Positions 25,074 through 34,186 of a stretch of 64,000 nt of DNA are shown in pieces (the stretch's first letter is position 1; the number at the start of each line of letters is the position of its first letter). Origin of the DNA: VBAU01 sp036005185 (lineage in GTDB: Bacteria > Bacteroidota > Bacteroidia > Chitinophagales > Chitinophagaceae); contig DASYQS010000039.1 of NCBI GenBank assembly GCA_036005185.1, positions 124,001-188,000 on the forward strand, written 5' to 3'. A program made the translations under genes and the position numbers. The notes beneath the pieces were generated by a model. It saw only the letters and a list, made by a program, of their open reading frames with translations, had not been told where the DNA came from and made no database searches.

Positions 25074-26036
25074 TTAAATAAACCCTTCTTTCAAAAGATC
25101 GTGAAGATGTATCATTCCTAAATATTTTCCATCTTTTACCACAAGTATTTGCGTTATCTCATGCTTGCGCATCATGTCTAGCGCATTTACAGCCAGTTCG
25201 TCCGGATCAATGATTTTTGGGTTAGCAGTCATAATGTTTTTTGCCTCGATATTTTCAGATACTTGATTTTTTTCCAGCATTCTTCTCAGGTCTCCATCGG
25301 TAATAATACCATGTAAGTTTTCATTGGCATCAGTGACCGCAGTAGCGCCTAATCTTTTTTTCGTGATCTCAACAATTACTTCTTTCAATAATTGATTTAA
25401 AAACACCGCAGGTTTTTCGTTGTTTGTATAAATATCCGATATGCGCAAGTATAGCTTTTTTCCAAGCATTCCACCAGGGTGAAATTTTGCAAAATCGTCT
25501 GAACTAAATCCTTTTAATTCCATTAAGCAAACCGCAATAGCATCACCCATCACTAGTTGTGCTGTCGTGCTGGTGGTAGGTGCAAGATTATTGGGACAAG
25601 CTTCCTGGTTTACTGTAGTATTAAGAATAATATTTGATTGTTTAGCCAGATAAGAATCAGTATTGCCAACCATCGCGATCAAAATATTCCCGAAATTTTT
25701 GATCAAAGGAACTAACACTTTTATTTCTGGGCTGCTTCCGCTTTTACTGATGATCATTACCACATCTTCCTGTTGTACAATACCAAGATCTCCATGAATG
25801 GCATCAGCGGCATGCATGAATATGGAAGGAGTGCCAGTGGAATTTAAAGTAGCAACAATTTTTTGTGCAATCACAGCGCTTTTGCCAATGCCGCTTATTA
25901 CTAGGCGGCCTTTGCAATTAGCAATGACATTAATAGCTTTTTCGAAATCCTGATTAATGTAAGCAGACAGACCCTCAACGGATTGGGCTTCCATTTGTAT
26001 GGTGCGAAGGGCTGTTTGTTTAATAGAAAGCTGCAT
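25074..26036 (-). CDS. kdsD: KpsF/GutQ-family arabinose-5-phosphate isomerase
   Basis: The 320-residue protein has an N-terminal SIS domain (about 30-170: GKSAVIAQKIVATLNSTGTPS, HGDLGIV, ISKSGSSPE, APTTSTTAQL) and two C-terminal CBS domains (about 200-320). This is the KdsD/KpsF/GutQ layout. The enzyme isomerises ribulose-5-phosphate to arabinose-5-phosphate, the first step to Kdo for lipopolysaccharide. The phosphate-binding loop and the His and Glu of the active site lie in the SIS domain. A 338-base divergent spacer separates it from recQ. Confidence 0.9.
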   Translation of the reverse strand: MQLSIKQTALRTIQMEAQSVEGLSAYINQDFEKAINVIANCKGRLVISGIGKSAVIAQKIVATLNSTGTPSIFMHAADAIHGDLGIVQQEDVVMIISKSGSSPEIKVLVPLIKNFGNILIAMVGNTDSYLAKQSNIILNTTVNQEACPNNLAPTTSTTAQLVMGDAIAVCLMELKGFSSDDFAKFHPGGMLGKKLYLRISDIYTNNEKPAVFLNQLLKEVIVEITKKRLGATAVTDANENLHGIITDGDLRRMLEKNQVSENIEAKNIMTANPKIIDPDELAVNALDMMRKHEITQILVVKDGKYLGMIHLHDLLKEGFI

Positions 26037-26398
26037 TCATTTCTTATTAATCTATTGACTTGCATCAATGGAGGCGCAAATTTAGATGATTTAACAGGAT
26101 TTACCCTTACACAAACGATGGACTGTTAATTTTAACCTTTATCGATTGATAAATAGCGTATTGCTTTGTAAATTCGCAATCTTGCCAATGAAGATAGGAT
26201 TGACCAAGGCTTTGAAATGTTGTGCGAATAACCCCGGTAATGGCATCAAACAACCTTCTCACGTTAATGGTCTAATAAGTAGCTAATTTGATTAAGATTT
26301 AATTCGTGTGCAAAAAAATCAATTTTACTATTAATAGGGTTGGCTAAAAATCAGTACCTTAATTAAAAGCCCTTGTGGCTAGGAGCAAAAAATTTAAA
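26037..26398. promoter_or_regulatory. Divergent kdsD/recQ intergenic region
   Basis: This stretch should hold promoters for both flanking genes. On the plus strand a candidate is TTG at 26146-26148 followed after 20 bases by TAAATTCG at 26169-26176, one mismatch from TAnnTTTG. A 32-codon open frame (26188-26286, MKIGLTKALKCCANNPG at its start) begins 12 bases later. It has no recognisable similarity and could be a leader ORF or chance. Nothing else stands out. Confidence 0.35.
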
Positions 26399-28663
26399 AT
26401 GGCGACAACTACTGCAAAAAAACCATCCGGAAAAAAACTTCCAAAAAACACTCAAGTAATTCCATCAAAAGGCAAATCAGACCTTCATAAAGCACTTCAA
26501 GAACATTTTGGTTTTGATAAATTCAAGGGAAATCAAGAAAGAGTTATTGAATCTGTATTAGCCGGGCACGACACATTTGTAATAATGCCCACGGGAGGAG
26601 GAAAAAGCTTGTGTTATCAATTACCGGCATTAGTTAGCGAAGGGCTCGCAATTATTGTAAGCCCATTGATCGCATTAATGAAGAACCAGGTTGATCTGAT
26701 TCGCAGCTACAGCAGCAAGGATGACGTAGCACATTTTCTTAATTCAACCTTGACAAAAAAGGAGATCAGAGAAATACACGATGATTTGCAAACGGGCAAA
26801 ACAAAAATGCTATATGTTGCCCCCGAAACATTAACTAAACAAGAAAACCTCGAAATATTCAGCGATCTCAAAATTTCATTTTTTGCAGTTGACGAAGCAC
26901 ACTGTATTTCTGAATGGGGACATGATTTCAGGCCAGAATACAGAAGGTTAAGAGAAATGATGATTCAAATAAATCCTGATGCTCCTGTAATTGCTTTAAC
27001 GGCAACCGCAACCCCAAAAGTGCAAAGCGATATTATTAAGAATCTCGATCTGCGCGGCCCTAAAATTTATACTACTTCTTTTAACAGGCCTAATCTTTAT
27101 TATGAAGTGCAGCCTAAGATCAAAAAAGATCAAACGTTAAAAAGTCTTGTAAGATTTATTAGCCAGAATAAAGGGAAAAGCGGAATTATTTATACTACGA
27201 ATAGAAAAACAACGGAAGAGTTGGCCGAACTGCTGCAAAAAAACGATATCAAGGCGGTAGCGTATCATGCAGGGATCGACAGTAAGATAAGAACTGAGAG
27301 ACAAGATCAGTTTTTAAACGAAGATGTGCAGGTAATGGTTGCAACCATTGCTTTTGGAATGGGAATAGATAAACCCGACATCCGCTTTGTAATTCATTAT
27401 AATATTCCTAAAAGTATAGAAAATTATTATCAGGAAACTGGTCGTGCCGGTCGTGATGGAATGGAAGGCAAGTGTATTCTTTATTACTCTCATAAGGATG
27501 TTTCAAAGCTTGAACATTTAATGCGAGATAAGCCATTAAGTGAAAGGGAAGTTGGCGCACAACTCATCAATGAAACGGTTGCTTTTGCTGAAAGCGGTGT
27601 TTGTCGCAGAAAAGTTTTGCTCGGATATTTTGGGGAGGAATACGAAACTCAAAACTGCGGAAACTGCGATAACTGCAAGCACCCCAAGGAAAAGGTAGAA
27701 GCAAAAGAACAGGCGGTGCTGGCTTTAAAAGCGATAAAGGCACTGGACGAGCGTTTTGCTACGGAGTATGTGGTTAATATTATTATTGGAAAGCTGACAC
27801 CGCAAATACAAATGTTTCGGCATGATGGATTAGGAATTTTTGCAAGCGGCAATGATCAGCCCGCTTATTTCTGGAATTCACTTATTCGTCAAATGTTGCT
27901 CGAAAATTTATTAAGTAAGGATATTGAAGAGTACGGAGTTCTTAAGATAACCAAAAAAGGTGAGGAGTTTTTAAAGAAGCCGAAATCATTCAAGATCGTT
28001 CTTAATAATCTTTTTGAAGAGGCAAATGAAGATGATGAGGAGAATGGCGAGACAGCAACTGGAGCCGCGGCCGATGAGAAATTATTTGAAATGTTGAAAG
28101 ATATTCGTCAAAAAGAAGCGAAGAAAAAAGGATTGCCGCCTTTTGTAATCTTTCTTGAATCTTCCTTACAGGATATGGCTACACTATATCCCACAAATAC
28201 TACTGAATTGGAGAAGTGCCAGGGAGTAAGCAAGGGCAAAGCTTTACGTTATGGAAAGCCTTTTGTTGAATTAATTGCAAAATATGTTGAGGAGAATGGA
28301 ATTGAACGTCCGGATGATTTTGTGATGAAGAGCGTGGTAAATAAAAGCGGGTTAAAGGTTTATATTATTCAACAAACAGATAAGAAAATTCCGCTAGATA
28401 CCATTGCAAAGAATAAGGATATGAGGTTGGATGATCTGTTAGAAGAAATGGAAACTATTACAGCTAGCGGCACTAAGCTGAATTTGGATTATGCTATTGG
28501 TCAAATGATTGATGAAGATGAACAGCAAGAAGTGCTAGACTACTTTAAAAGCTGTGAAACCTCTTCTTTACAAGTTGCGCAGGATGAGCTGGCTGAATTT
28601 GAGTTTACCTGGGAACAACTCAAGATTATGCGAATAAAATTCTTGGCTCAATACGGCATGTAA
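26399..28663 (+). CDS. recQ: ATP-dependent DNA helicase RecQ
   Basis: The protein has the complete RecQ plan: Walker A TGGGKSLCYQLPA, DEAH box VDEAHCISEWGHDFRPEYR, motif VI QETGRAGRDG, then the RecQ-C-terminal zinc site CRRK...CGNCDNC, a winged-helix region, and an HRDC domain near residues 570-650. A C-terminal extension of about 110 residues, typical of Bacteroidota RecQ, follows. RecQ unwinds forks and recombination intermediates 3' to 5'. The frame is open to a GTG at 26375, but the ATG at 26399, giving a Lys-rich start (MATTTAKKPSGKK), is the more likely beginning, for about 754 residues. Confidence 0.95.
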   Translation: MATTTAKKPSGKKLPKNTQVIPSKGKSDLHKALQEHFGFDKFKGNQERVIESVLAGHDTFVIMPTGGGKSLCYQLPALVSEGLAIIVSPLIALMKNQVDLIRSYSSKDDVAHFLNSTLTKKEIREIHDDLQTGKTKMLYVAPETLTKQENLEIFSDLKISFFAVDEAHCISEWGHDFRPEYRRLREMMIQINPDAPVIALTATATPKVQSDIIKNLDLRGPKIYTTSFNRPNLYYEVQPKIKKDQTLKSLVRFISQNKGKSGIIYTTNRKTTEELAELLQKNDIKAVAYHAGIDSKIRTERQDQFLNEDVQVMVATIAFGMGIDKPDIRFVIHYNIPKSIENYYQETGRAGRDGMEGKCILYYSHKDVSKLEHLMRDKPLSEREVGAQLINETVAFAESGVCRRKVLLGYFGEEYETQNCGNCDNCKHPKEKVEAKEQAVLALKAIKALDERFATEYVVNIIIGKLTPQIQMFRHDGLGIFASGNDQPAYFWNSLIRQMLLENLLSKDIEEYGVLKITKKGEEFLKKPKSFKIVLNNLFEEANEDDEENGETATGAAADEKLFEMLKDIRQKEAKKKGLPPFVIFLESSLQDMATLYPTNTTELEKCQGVSKGKALRYGKPFVELIAKYVEENGIERPDDFVMKSVVNKSGLKVYIIQQTDKKIPLDTIAKNKDMRLDDLLEEMETITASGTKLNLDYAIGQMIDEDEQQEVLDYFKSCETSSLQVAQDELAEFEFTWEQLKIMRIKFLAQYGM

Positions 28664-28783
28664 GCGAAGAGAACAAGACATAAGAATCAAAAAAGTTTCA
28701 ACATTCCACAATCAAGCCTTATTTTTGCTGCCCCCAAGCCAAGAGTGCCGGAAATTGTTTGCCAACTCTTGAACCATAAATAG

Positions 28784-28856
28784 GGTGCGGTAGCTCAGTT
28801 GGTAGAGCAAAGGACTGAAAATCCTTGTGTCGGCGGTTCGATTCCGCCCCACACCA
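28784..28856 (+). tRNA. tRNA-Phe (GAA)
   Basis: A full cloverleaf folds: acceptor GGTGCGG/CCACACC, D arm GCTC...GAGC, anticodon arm AAGGA-CTGAAAA-TCCTT with anticodon GAA at 28817-28819, and T arm GGCGG-TTCGATT-CCGCC. The discriminator is A, and the 3' CCA is not encoded (CAA follows). The fifth acceptor pair is C-A (28788 with 28851), a mismatch in an otherwise paired stem. A strong bidirectional terminator begins two bases downstream. Confidence 0.95.
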
Positions 28857-28857
28857 C

Positions 28858-28891
28858 AAAAAGACCTCACACAAATGGTGAGGTCTTTTTT
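28858..28891. terminator. Bidirectional terminator between tRNA-Phe and DJ-1 gene
   Basis: AAAAAGACCTCAC (28858-28870) and GTGAGGTCTTTTT (28878-28890) form a 13-bp perfect stem with a 7-base loop. It terminates the tRNA on the plus strand and the DJ-1/PfpI gene, whose stop is at 28893, on the minus strand. Confidence 0.9.
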
Positions 28892-28892
28892 A

Positions 28893-29456
28893 TTAATGCG
28901 TCGGTGCAGGGGTATGAATTCCTTCTGCAATTTCTTCGATCATCTTTTCATTAAATGCTTCAAGATCTTTTGGGCTCCTGCTTGTCACTAAACCATTGTC
29001 AACAATTACTTCTCGATCATGCCAGTTGGCGCCCGCATTTTTTAAATCCGTTTGCACAGATGGATAAGAGGTCATATCCCTGCCTTCAAGTAACCCTGTC
29101 TCAATTAAAAGCTGAGGTCCGTGACATATGGCAGCGACGGGCTTTCCTGTTTCTAAAAAATCTTTTGCAAACTCTACAGCTTCTTTATTTGTTCTTAATT
29201 TATCAGGATTTAAAACACCACCCGGAAGCATTAATGCATCATAGTCTTCCGCTCTTGCTTCAGAAATATTTTTATCAACAGGAAGCTCGATGCTCCAGTG
29301 ATCATGATTCCATCCCTTTACTTTTTCTTTTTGAGGCGATATGATTTGTACTTTGGCACCCGATTCTTCCAAAGCCTTCTTCGGGCTTGTTAATTCAACT
29401 TCTTCAAAACCATTTTCTGTAAGAATGGCTACAGTCTTTCCACTTAGCTTAGACAT
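28893..29456 (-). CDS. DJ-1/PfpI-family protein (YhbO/YfkM-like)
   Basis: The 187-residue protein has the DJ-1/PfpI fold: VAILTENGFEEVEL at the start with the conserved Glu, YDALMLPGGVLNPDKLR (72-88), and the nucleophile elbow AAICHGPQLL with Cys111-His112. Homologues are stress proteins reported as glyoxalase III/deglycases or, in archaea, proteases. The activity is debated, so only the family is assigned. The gene is convergent with the tRNA and is preceded by 262 bases without a gene on its upstream side, where the sdh promoter must also lie. Confidence 0.88.
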   Translation of the reverse strand: MSKLSGKTVAILTENGFEEVELTSPKKALEESGAKVQIISPQKEKVKGWNHDHWSIELPVDKNISEARAEDYDALMLPGGVLNPDKLRTNKEAVEFAKDFLETGKPVAAICHGPQLLIETGLLEGRDMTSYPSVQTDLKNAGANWHDREVIVDNGLVTSRSPKDLEAFNEKMIEEIAEGIHTPAPTH

Positions 29457-29718
29457 AACATTATATTTTTAAAAATTGATCAATTTGTTTGACCTTATAG
29501 TTATTACAAAAACCAGACCCTGAAAATGCAAACCAATGAATATTCACGAGAAAAATTTTTTGACAAGGTTGATGAAAAAATTTTATTTCGTTTTGAAAAT
29601 TTCAACTCTTTTTGATTTATCATCTTTTGAATTTATCTTCGGTTGCAGGATTTATACTTTTCATGTTTAGATAAAAGATTTGATTTTGAGATTTTATCCT
29701 TAATCATAAGCCGGTTTT

Positions 29719-30522
29719 ATGGCTGAAATAAATTTAAGGAGAACGCTCTATCGTTTTGGTTACACCCAACGCAAAGATGCATGGTGGGTGAAGCCACTTG
29801 TCGTATTTATTTGTCTTTCTGCTTTTGTTATTTATGTTACATGGGCTGCATTTCAGGGCAAAAATTATTCATACGGATCATATCTCTCGCCTCTTTATTC
29901 GCCAGAATTATTTGGCGATTCCCTACATAGCTGGTTTGGGCCCAAGCCGGGCTGGTGGCCAACATTCTTACCTTGGTCGCCTGCTATACTTGTATTATGG
30001 GCGCCGGGTTTATTCCGTTTGACCTGCTACTATTATCGCGGAGCATATTATAAAGCATTTTGGGCCGATCCCCCATCCTGCACAGTTACAGAACCACGCA
30101 AAAAATATTGGGGCGAAAATTCATTTCCACTGATCATGCAGAATATTCACCGGTATTTTATGTATGTTGCTTTGTTCTTTATCATTTTTCTTTCCATTGA
30201 TGTATGGAAAGCCCTTTGGTTTACTAATCCTGCAACGGGGCATAAATCCTTTGGCATTGGTATAGGCACATTGGTATTAGCTGTGAATGTTGTTTTGCTT
30301 GGTGGATATACTTTCGGATGCCATTCACTTCGTCATTTTGTTGGAGGATTCATGGATCGTTTTTCCGGCCGGCCTGTTCGGCGAACTATGTTTCAATGTG
30401 TAAGTTGTTTGAACCGGCGTCATATGCTCTGGGCATGGATGAGTTTGTTCTGGGTTGCTTTTGCTGATATCTATGTTCGCCTTTGTGCAACAGGTGCTTG
30501 GCATGACTGGAGAATTATCTGA
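29719..30522 (+). CDS. sdhC: Succinate dehydrogenase membrane anchor, Sdh1-like
   Basis: This 267-residue protein with about five transmembrane helices precedes sdhA and sdhB. It is not the usual cytochrome b558. It carries GLFRLTCYYYRGAYYKAFWADPPSC (as RLTCYYYRGAYY, then WADPPSC), GENSFPLIMQNIHRYF, GCHSLRHFVGG, CVSCLNRRHMLWAW and YVRLCATG. From memory these blocks match the anchor of mycobacterial Sdh1, reported to hold a membrane Rieske-type [2Fe-2S] cluster instead of haem. Candidate ligands here are Cys103, Cys121, Cys201, His202, His206, Cys227, Cys230 and His235. The role is transfer of electrons from SdhAB to menaquinone. Confidence 0.82.
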   Translation: MAEINLRRTLYRFGYTQRKDAWWVKPLVVFICLSAFVIYVTWAAFQGKNYSYGSYLSPLYSPELFGDSLHSWFGPKPGWWPTFLPWSPAILVLWAPGLFRLTCYYYRGAYYKAFWADPPSCTVTEPRKKYWGENSFPLIMQNIHRYFMYVALFFIIFLSIDVWKALWFTNPATGHKSFGIGIGTLVLAVNVVLLGGYTFGCHSLRHFVGGFMDRFSGRPVRRTMFQCVSCLNRRHMLWAWMSLFWVAFADIYVRLCATGAWHDWRII

Positions 30523-30737
30523 TTCATTTAAAAATTATTTTCGAACCTATTTTGTTCTTTGGTCATCTTCCGTTATTGAATAGAGGACAGAATGCACAGG
30601 AGTGTGACCCTTTGCTTCGCTCTGGATAAACTGCGGCGCAATTGCCGAATAAAGAATAGAAAGATGAAGGGAGCGTCGCAACAAAAGTTTAATAGTAGCA
30701 CAACAGCTAAGAACGTAAAAATATTTACTGAAAAATA

Positions 30738-32549
30738 ATGCCCTCATACGATACATACAACTACGATGTACTTGTCATCGGTGCTGGTGGTGCGGGACTT
30801 CGTGCTGCAATTGAAGCATCGGCACACGGAGTTTCTGTAGGACTGATCTGCAAATCACTTCTTGGGAAAGCTCACACTGTAATGGCTGAAGGAGGAATTG
30901 CCGCGGCGCTGAGTAATGTTGACGACCGTGATAACTGGAAAGTACATTTCACCGATACCATGCGTGGGGGACAGTACGTCAACAATTGGCGAATGGCGGA
31001 ATTGCATGCTAAAGAAGCCCCTGACAGAGTAAGAGAGCTAGAAGCATGGGGAGCATTATTTGACCGAACCAAAGATGGGAAAATTTTGCAGCGCAATTTC
31101 GGCGGACATAAATATCCGCGGCTTGCACATGTCGGAGACCGCACAGGATTAGAAATGATCCGCACTTTGCAGGATCATGGTATTTACCAGGGAATGGAAG
31201 TGCATATGGAATGCACCATTGTTACTTTGCTTAAAGATGGTGAACGAATTGTGGGTGCCTTTGGATATGAAAGGGAAAGAGGCCAATTTAAAGTTTTTAA
31301 CTCCAAGGCAGTTATTCTTGCAACCGGTGGTATTGGCCGGGCATATAAAATTACCAGTAACAGTTGGGAATATACAGGGGATGGCCATGCACTCGCCTAC
31401 CATGCGGGTGCCGAATTAATTGATATGGAGTTTCTTCAATTCCATCCTACAGGCATGATCTGGCCTCTGAGTGTCCAAGGTATTTTGGTAACAGAAGCTG
31501 TTAGGGGCGAGGGAGGAATTTTGCTGAATAAGAATGGTGAACGGTTTATGTTCAATGATATTCCGGATTTATACAAAGCACAAACTGCCGACAATGAAGA
31601 AGAAGGCTGGCAATATACACAAGGTGATAAAAATGCAAGACGACCGCCTGAGCTTCTCACCCGCGACCATGTTGCCCGCTGCATCATGCGGGAAGTAAAA
31701 GCAGGAAGAGGCAGCCCTCACAAAGGTGTGTATCTTGATATTTCGTGGATCAAAAAAAGAATGAGCAACGCCGAAGACCATATTAAGAAAAAACTTCCAA
31801 GCATGTATCATCAATTTAAAAAGCTTGCTGATATTGATATTACAAAAGAACCGATGGAAATAGGCCCTACTACGCATTATATGATGGGAGGTGTAAAAGT
31901 AGATGCCGACACGCAGATGTCAACAGTCCCGGGTCTTTTTGCTGCTGGTGAATGCGGAGCAGGCTTACATGGGGCAAACAGGCTTGGTGGCAATTCACTT
32001 TCTGATTTATTAGTTTTTGGAAAAAGAGCAGGCGAATATGCAGCAAAATTTGCAAAGGAAAACCACGCCGGCTCTATTGATGAAAAACAAATTCATGAAG
32101 CTGCAAATTGGGCTTTGGGATTTTTCGAAAGAGATAAAGGAGATAGTCCTTTTGATGTGCAATTTGCTTTGCAGGATATGATGCAACAGCTTGTAGGAAT
32201 TGTTCGGAATGAAACGGAAATGCTACGTGCTGTTGAATATTTGCAAATGATGCGGAAACGAGCTGTCAATGTTCGGGTAACAGGCAACCGAGAATATAAT
32301 GCAGGATGGCACACTGCTATGGATCTGAAGAACCTGCTTACTGTTTCAGAAGCCGTTACTATTGCAGCTCTTGAAAGAAAAGAAAGTCGTGGCGCACATT
32401 TCCGGGAAGACTATCCTCAAAAAGATGAGAAAAATGGTAAATTCAACTTAGTAATTTTTAAGGGTGGAGATGGTCAAATGCAGATCAGGAAAGAATCTTT
32501 GCCGGAAGTGCGGGAAGACCTTAAAAAAATAATTGAAGAAATGAAGTAA
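30738..32549 (+). CDS. sdhA: Succinate dehydrogenase flavoprotein subunit
   Basis: The 603-residue flavoprotein has the N-terminal dinucleotide motif VIGAGGAGLRAAIEA (about 12-26), the AHTVMAEGGIAAA segment whose His links FAD covalently in this family, and the active-site blocks FHPTGM, EAVRGEGGIL and THYMMGGV. It ends in the FrdA/SdhA C-terminal domain with REYNAGWHTAMDLKNLL. It oxidises succinate to fumarate in the citric acid cycle. A 215-base gap after sdhC holds no gene. Confidence 0.95.
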   Translation: MPSYDTYNYDVLVIGAGGAGLRAAIEASAHGVSVGLICKSLLGKAHTVMAEGGIAAALSNVDDRDNWKVHFTDTMRGGQYVNNWRMAELHAKEAPDRVRELEAWGALFDRTKDGKILQRNFGGHKYPRLAHVGDRTGLEMIRTLQDHGIYQGMEVHMECTIVTLLKDGERIVGAFGYERERGQFKVFNSKAVILATGGIGRAYKITSNSWEYTGDGHALAYHAGAELIDMEFLQFHPTGMIWPLSVQGILVTEAVRGEGGILLNKNGERFMFNDIPDLYKAQTADNEEEGWQYTQGDKNARRPPELLTRDHVARCIMREVKAGRGSPHKGVYLDISWIKKRMSNAEDHIKKKLPSMYHQFKKLADIDITKEPMEIGPTTHYMMGGVKVDADTQMSTVPGLFAAGECGAGLHGANRLGGNSLSDLLVFGKRAGEYAAKFAKENHAGSIDEKQIHEAANWALGFFERDKGDSPFDVQFALQDMMQQLVGIVRNETEMLRAVEYLQMMRKRAVNVRVTGNREYNAGWHTAMDLKNLLTVSEAVTIAALERKESRGAHFREDYPQKDEKNGKFNLVIFKGGDGQMQIRKESLPEVREDLKKIIEEMK

Positions 32550-32677
32550 TGGCCAGAGTTGTTGGTTGACGGCTGTGGGGTTGGTTAAAAGTTTTAGTTA
32601 TTGAAAGAAGGCTAATAACTATTTACCACATATCCAAACAAGCGGCCAGGGCCACAAACCAAAAATAATTTTCAATC

Positions 32678-33430
32678 ATGCCGGTAGCAACATTTAAAAT
32701 ATGGCGGGGTGATGCAAAAAATGGAAAGTTTGTGGATTATACCACCGAAATAGCTGAAGGCATGGTAGTGCTGGATGCGGTGCATAAGATACAGGCCACA
32801 CAAGCCAATGATCTTGCTGTGAGGTGGAACTGCAAGGCCGGTAAATGCGGATCATGTTCCGCTGAAGTAAACGGATTGCCCAAACTGATGTGCATGACCC
32901 GCCTGAGTGATCTGCCGCTGGATAAGCCGGTATTGATCCAACCAATAAAAGCATTTCCATGCATTAAAGATCTTGTTACAGACGTATCATGGAATTTCAG
33001 GGTAAAGAAAAAAATTAAAAAATTCAAACCCCGGCCACCCGATGTCGAAGATGGCACTTGGCGTATGGCGCAGGAAGACATTGACAGGGTACAGGAATTC
33101 CGGAAATGCATAGAATGTTTTTTATGCCAGGATGTTTGTCATGTGCTGCGGGAACATCAACTCTATGATGAATTTAGTGGTCCGAGGTTTTTTGTACATA
33201 TAGCCGCGTTGGAAATGCACCCGCTTGATGTTGAAGATCGTAGAGAAGATTTAAAAAAGGCAAATGGTATTGGCTACTGTAACATTACAAAATGTTGCAC
33301 TAATGTTTGCCCTGAAAATATAACAATAACTGACAATGCCATCATTCCGCTGAAAGAAAGAGTTGCAGATAAGTATTATGATCCGCTAAAAAAACTTTTT
33401 AGATTGTTCCGAAATAAAAAGACTTCCTGA
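32678..33430 (+). CDS. sdhB: Succinate dehydrogenase iron-sulfur subunit
   Basis: The 250-residue protein has the ferredoxin-type [2Fe-2S] site CKAGKCGSCSAEVNGLPKLMC (as CKAGKCGSC plus the later Cys), CIECFLCQDVCH for the [4Fe-4S] cluster, and ITKCCTNVCPENI completing the cluster set. It relays electrons from SdhA to the anchor. The 128-base gap from sdhA has no gene. The set sdhC-sdhA-sdhB with a single anchor subunit is consistent with the Sdh1-like anchor upstream. Confidence 0.95.
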   Translation: MPVATFKIWRGDAKNGKFVDYTTEIAEGMVVLDAVHKIQATQANDLAVRWNCKAGKCGSCSAEVNGLPKLMCMTRLSDLPLDKPVLIQPIKAFPCIKDLVTDVSWNFRVKKKIKKFKPRPPDVEDGTWRMAQEDIDRVQEFRKCIECFLCQDVCHVLREHQLYDEFSGPRFFVHIAALEMHPLDVEDRREDLKKANGIGYCNITKCCTNVCPENITITDNAIIPLKERVADKYYDPLKKLFRLFRNKKTS

Positions 33431-33478
33431 GATTTAATGGTAAGAATTGAATTTCTAAATCATTCAAAATAGCATACC

Positions 33479-33976
33479 ATGTTTCAGATAAAACCGATTT
33501 CCAGGGAAAGCATCCCTTCGGCACTTGAAAAAGCGGAACGGTACCGCTTGCTTAATGAACCCATGCTTGCAGAAAGTATTTGCCTGGATATTCTCGATGC
33601 TGACGCTCAAAACACTCAAGCTATTGTCACAATGCTTTTGGCAATGACCGATCAGTTCGGCTCTTCTTCTCTGGTTGACATAAACCAGGCAAAACAACTT
33701 TTAGCAAAGCTTCCGGATGAGTATGACCGGCAGTATTATGCAGGTCTCATCTGTGAACGGCAAGGCAAAGCCGTACTTAACAAACACATGCCCGATAGTG
33801 GATTTGTTGCGTATGAATGGCTGAGTGACGCGATGGAGCTTTATGAAAAAGCGGAAGCGATACGTCCGCCCGGTAAGGATGATGCTATTCTGCGTTGGAA
33901 TACCTGTGCCCGTTTGATCATGCGACATCAATTGAAGCCAAGAGATGAAAAATACATTGAGCAACCATTGGAGTAA
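33479..33976 (+). CDS. TPR-like protein in the sdh operon, function unknown
   Basis: The 165-residue soluble protein is helical throughout and looks like two or three tetratricopeptide-type repeats: ALEKAERYRLLNEPMLAESICLDIL (about 14-38), QAKQLLAKLPDEYDRQYYAGLICERQGK, then AMELYEKAEAIRPPGKDDAILRWNTCARLI. No enzymatic motif is seen. It starts 48 bases after sdhB on the same strand, so it is likely co-expressed; a chaperone, assembly or regulatory role for the Sdh complex is an inference. It carries no SdhE-like flavinylation motif. Confidence 0.75.
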   Translation: MFQIKPISRESIPSALEKAERYRLLNEPMLAESICLDILDADAQNTQAIVTMLLAMTDQFGSSSLVDINQAKQLLAKLPDEYDRQYYAGLICERQGKAVLNKHMPDSGFVAYEWLSDAMELYEKAEAIRPPGKDDAILRWNTCARLIMRHQLKPRDEKYIEQPLE

Positions 33977-34186
33977 TTTTAATCCACTTCTCTTTTCTTT
34001 TTACGACCAGGAAGCAATCGTTTTCTAATGATAAGATATCCATATTCGTGACAAAAAAATAAGTATTGTCTTTTTTGTTGGTGAAAGTGTGGGTAAGATA
34101 TTTAACCCCAATTAAAAAAATTTGGCGAAACTTTTAGCTACGGCGAAATTAGAATTATACTTGCCTGGCATGAATTCCAGAAAGAT

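Noticed and set aside
28712..28930. Open frame antisense to tRNA-Phe encoding a GRNRTADTRIFSPLLYQLSYR-like peptide
   Set aside because: This is the well-known artefact of translating the complement of a tRNA; the tRNA cloverleaf explains the sequence.
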